From positions 62,001 through 126,000 of the forward strand of contig JAQGEF010000004.1 of the NCBI GenBank assembly GCA_027854065.1: a DNA stretch of 64,000 nt, written 5' to 3'. Both the position numbers and the translations under genes were made by a program. This document shows, piece by piece, positions 62,290 through 64,000 of the stretch. Under the pieces are notes generated by a model that saw only the letters and a list, made by a program, of their open reading frames with translations, was not told where the DNA came from and made no database searches. Every line of letters starts with the position of its first letter. Positions within the stretch are counted from its first letter, which is position 1. Source of the stretch: Polluticaenibacter yanchengensis. GTDB lineage: Bacteria > Bacteroidota > Bacteroidia > Chitinophagales > Chitinophagaceae.

Positions 62290-64000
62290 TTATCCTATCA
62301 GAGCTTTCACAGCCGCAATAACACCCGGCAATGCCTCTACCAGTTGACCGCCCGCGGTCGCCAGCGTCTTCTGGCCGCCACCGCCGCCCTTAATTAAAGG
62401 AGATACCGTTTGCTTAATAATCTTACCCGCATCCAAATCCTTAGCGCTAGCCACATCATCACTTATTGAAACAGCAACAGCAGCCTTATCACCAATATTC
62501 GCAGTAAGTACAACCACAAAATTATTTGCCAGTAAACCCTTCAGGTCACTGCAAAGCTTACGCAATCCATCCTGGCTGCTCACTTCCACATCTGCCCCGA
62601 TAAATCCAACTGTATTAACCATCTCAACCTCAGCCGCTAATTCCTTAGCCACAACCGCCAGTTGCTTATTTTCCAATTGTTCTATTTTCTTTTCCAGCGC
62701 CAGCTTATCCGCCAATAATTTTTCAACAGATTTCAACGGATCTTTCGTTTTCAGTAATTCCGTCACCAGCTTAAATTGCGAAACCCGGTTGGCAACAAAA
62801 TTAATCGCCTCAGCACCCGTCAATGCCTCAATACGACGCACCCCCGCAGCCACAGCACCTTCCGAAGTAATCGTAAACAAACCAATCATACCCGTATAAC
62901 CAATATGCGTACCACCACAAAGCTCCACAGAAAAATCAGGGTCAATTGTAACCACACGCACCGTATCGCCATATTTTTCACCAAACAATGCAGTCGCACC
63001 GGCAGCAATAGCATCTTCCTTAGCCATTTCCTTAATTACAACAGGAATATTCGCACGGATTTTTTCATTCACGATCACCTCCACAGCACGAATTTCCTCA
63101 TCAGTCAACTTAGAGAAATGAGAAAAATCAAAACGCAATATCTCACTGTTATTCAATGAACCCTTCTGGTTCACATGCGCCCCTAACACCTGCTTCAAAG
63201 CCGCATGCATCAGGTGGGTCGCCGTATGGTTCAGGCTCGTCTTAATACGCGTCGTAAAATCAATCGCAGCAATCACTTCCCCATCCAGGTCAGCCGGCAA
63301 TTCATTTACCAGGTGGATAATAAGGTTGTTTTCCTTTTTAGTATCCACAACACTTATCACTTCATTATTATTGCTGAATGTCAATGTACCAATATCCCCC
63401 ACCTGTCCGCCGCTTTCAGCGTAAAAAGGCGTTGCTTCCAGTACAATCTGGAATTGCTCCTTACCCTTCGCCTTCACTTTACGGTATTTCGTTACCACTG
63501 TAGGCACATGAAAATCATGATAACCCACAAACGTCACATCCTCATTATTCTTCAATACGATCCAGTCATCAGTATCAATAGCAGTAGCCGCACGGCTGCG
63601 CGCCTTCTGCTGCGCCAGTTCAGTTTCAAAGCCCGCTTCATCAATGAATAACCCCTGCTCACCCGCAATTAATCGCGTCAGATCTATCGGGAATCCATAA
63701 GTATCAAACAATTCAAAGGCCAGTTTACCTTCAATCACCGTTTCATTCGCCCCCTTACAAGCGTCAATAATATCATCAATTTTCTTCAGCCCTTTTTCCA
63801 AAGTACGAAGAAAGCTCTCCTCCTCCTCTTTTACCACCTTCGCCACAAAAGATTCCTGCTGTTTCAGCTCAGGGAACACAAATTCGAACTGGGCAGCCAA
63901 AACACCAACCAGCTGGTGCAACAAAGGCGCATTATAATTTAAATAAGTATAATAGTAACGCACAGCACGTCTCAAAATACGCCTGATAACATAACCGGCG
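62290..64000 (-). CDS. alaS: Alanine-tRNA ligase, C-terminal part (5' end outside window)
   Basis: About 570 C-terminal residues are visible. The frame stays open to the right edge (AGYVIRRILRRAVRY, the conserved end of the tRNA-binding helical domain). The editing domain carries zinc-binding HTATHLMHAAL (HxxxH) and CGGTHIGYTGMIG (C-x3-H). The C-Ala domain with SPLIKGGGGGQKTLATAGG completes the protein. Only the aminoacylation domain, about 300 residues, is missing beyond the window. The gene ends next to an E2 repeat element with no further terminator seen. Confidence 0.96.
   Translation of the reverse strand, partial: AGYVIRRILRRAVRYYYTYLNYNAPLLHQLVGVLAAQFEFVFPELKQQESFVAKVVKEEEESFLRTLEKGLKKIDDIIDACKGANETVIEGKLAFELFDTYGFPIDLTRLIAGEQGLFIDEAGFETELAQQKARSRAATAIDTDDWIVLKNNEDVTFVGYHDFHVPTVVTKYRKVKAKGKEQFQIVLEATPFYAESGGQVGDIGTLTFSNNNEVISVVDTKKENNLIIHLVNELPADLDGEVIAAIDFTTRIKTSLNHTATHLMHAALKQVLGAHVNQKGSLNNSEILRFDFSHFSKLTDEEIRAVEVIVNEKIRANIPVVIKEMAKEDAIAAGATALFGEKYGDTVRVVTIDPDFSVELCGGTHIGYTGMIGLFTITSEGAVAAGVRRIEALTGAEAINFVANRVSQFKLVTELLKTKDPLKSVEKLLADKLALEKKIEQLENKQLAVVAKELAAEVEMVNTVGFIGADVEVSSQDGLRKLCSDLKGLLANNFVVVLTANIGDKAAVAVSISDDVASAKDLDAGKIIKQTVSPLIKGGGGGQKTLATAGGQLVEALPGVIAAVKALIG

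Overview
The window is chromosomal DNA from a Bacteroidota bacterium, most likely Chitinophagia/Sphingobacteriia (Chitinophagaceae-like). The signs are two SusC/SusD outer-membrane pairs, a GldA-like ABC ATPase, DUF2723 and DUF4953-type proteins, TAnnTTTG promoters in place of Shine-Dalgarno-led starts, many AT-rich gaps, and numerous dispersed structured intergenic repeats. There is no plasmid replication gene, phage gene, transposase, rRNA, tRNA or CRISPR array that I can recognise. The genus is not determined.

Layout. 0-4.4 kb (minus): DUF58 protein (cut by the window edge), GldA-like ATPase, MBL/beta-CASP nuclease and YggS. 4.5-17.2 kb: two SusD-SusC pairs on the minus strand. Between them is a 2.9 kb accessory island with an uncharacterised plus-strand gene (9955-10689), a 25-unit array of a 21-bp repeat (11062-11586) and flanking direct repeats. 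17.5-20.1 kb: a lone xanthine dehydrogenase iron-sulfur/FAD subunit whose stop codon runs straight into a 1.2 kb repeat array. 20.1-29.1 kb (minus): M16 peptidase, UppP, a surface-polysaccharide cluster (glycosyltransferase, HisF/HisH paralogues, CpsB/YwqE-type phosphatase, CapD/FlaA1-type dehydratase) and the homocysteine half of MetH.

29-51 kb: housekeeping and metabolism. It holds an ACC-deaminase/D-cysteine-desulfhydrase-like enzyme divergent from murB, a large secreted zinc protease, a DUF2723 membrane protein, tsf, rpsB, rpsI and rplM, argC and argD, a beta-propeller glycosidase-like protein, a fumarylacetoacetase-family enzyme, obgE, an N-terminal half of carB, and a Na+/H+ antiporter. 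51-64 kb: a 1280-residue secreted propeller/lipase fusion, an iron-sulfur set (rrf2, sufT-like, sufE, sufS), a GT2/GT39 pair, glutathione peroxidase, a small membrane protein and alaS (cut by the edge).

The most unusual material is non-coding. Four copies of one intergenic element share outer arms but carry two different interiors. Three copies of a second element have stems that differ in sequence yet stay complementary. The 21-bp array and the post-xdhA array are further repeat systems. Base composition between strands also changes along the window: the plus strand is G-rich on the left and C-rich on the right whichever strand is coding, which fits a replication terminus or a rearrangement boundary inside the window. 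All calls come from reading the sequence and recalled family knowledge; no database search was possible.
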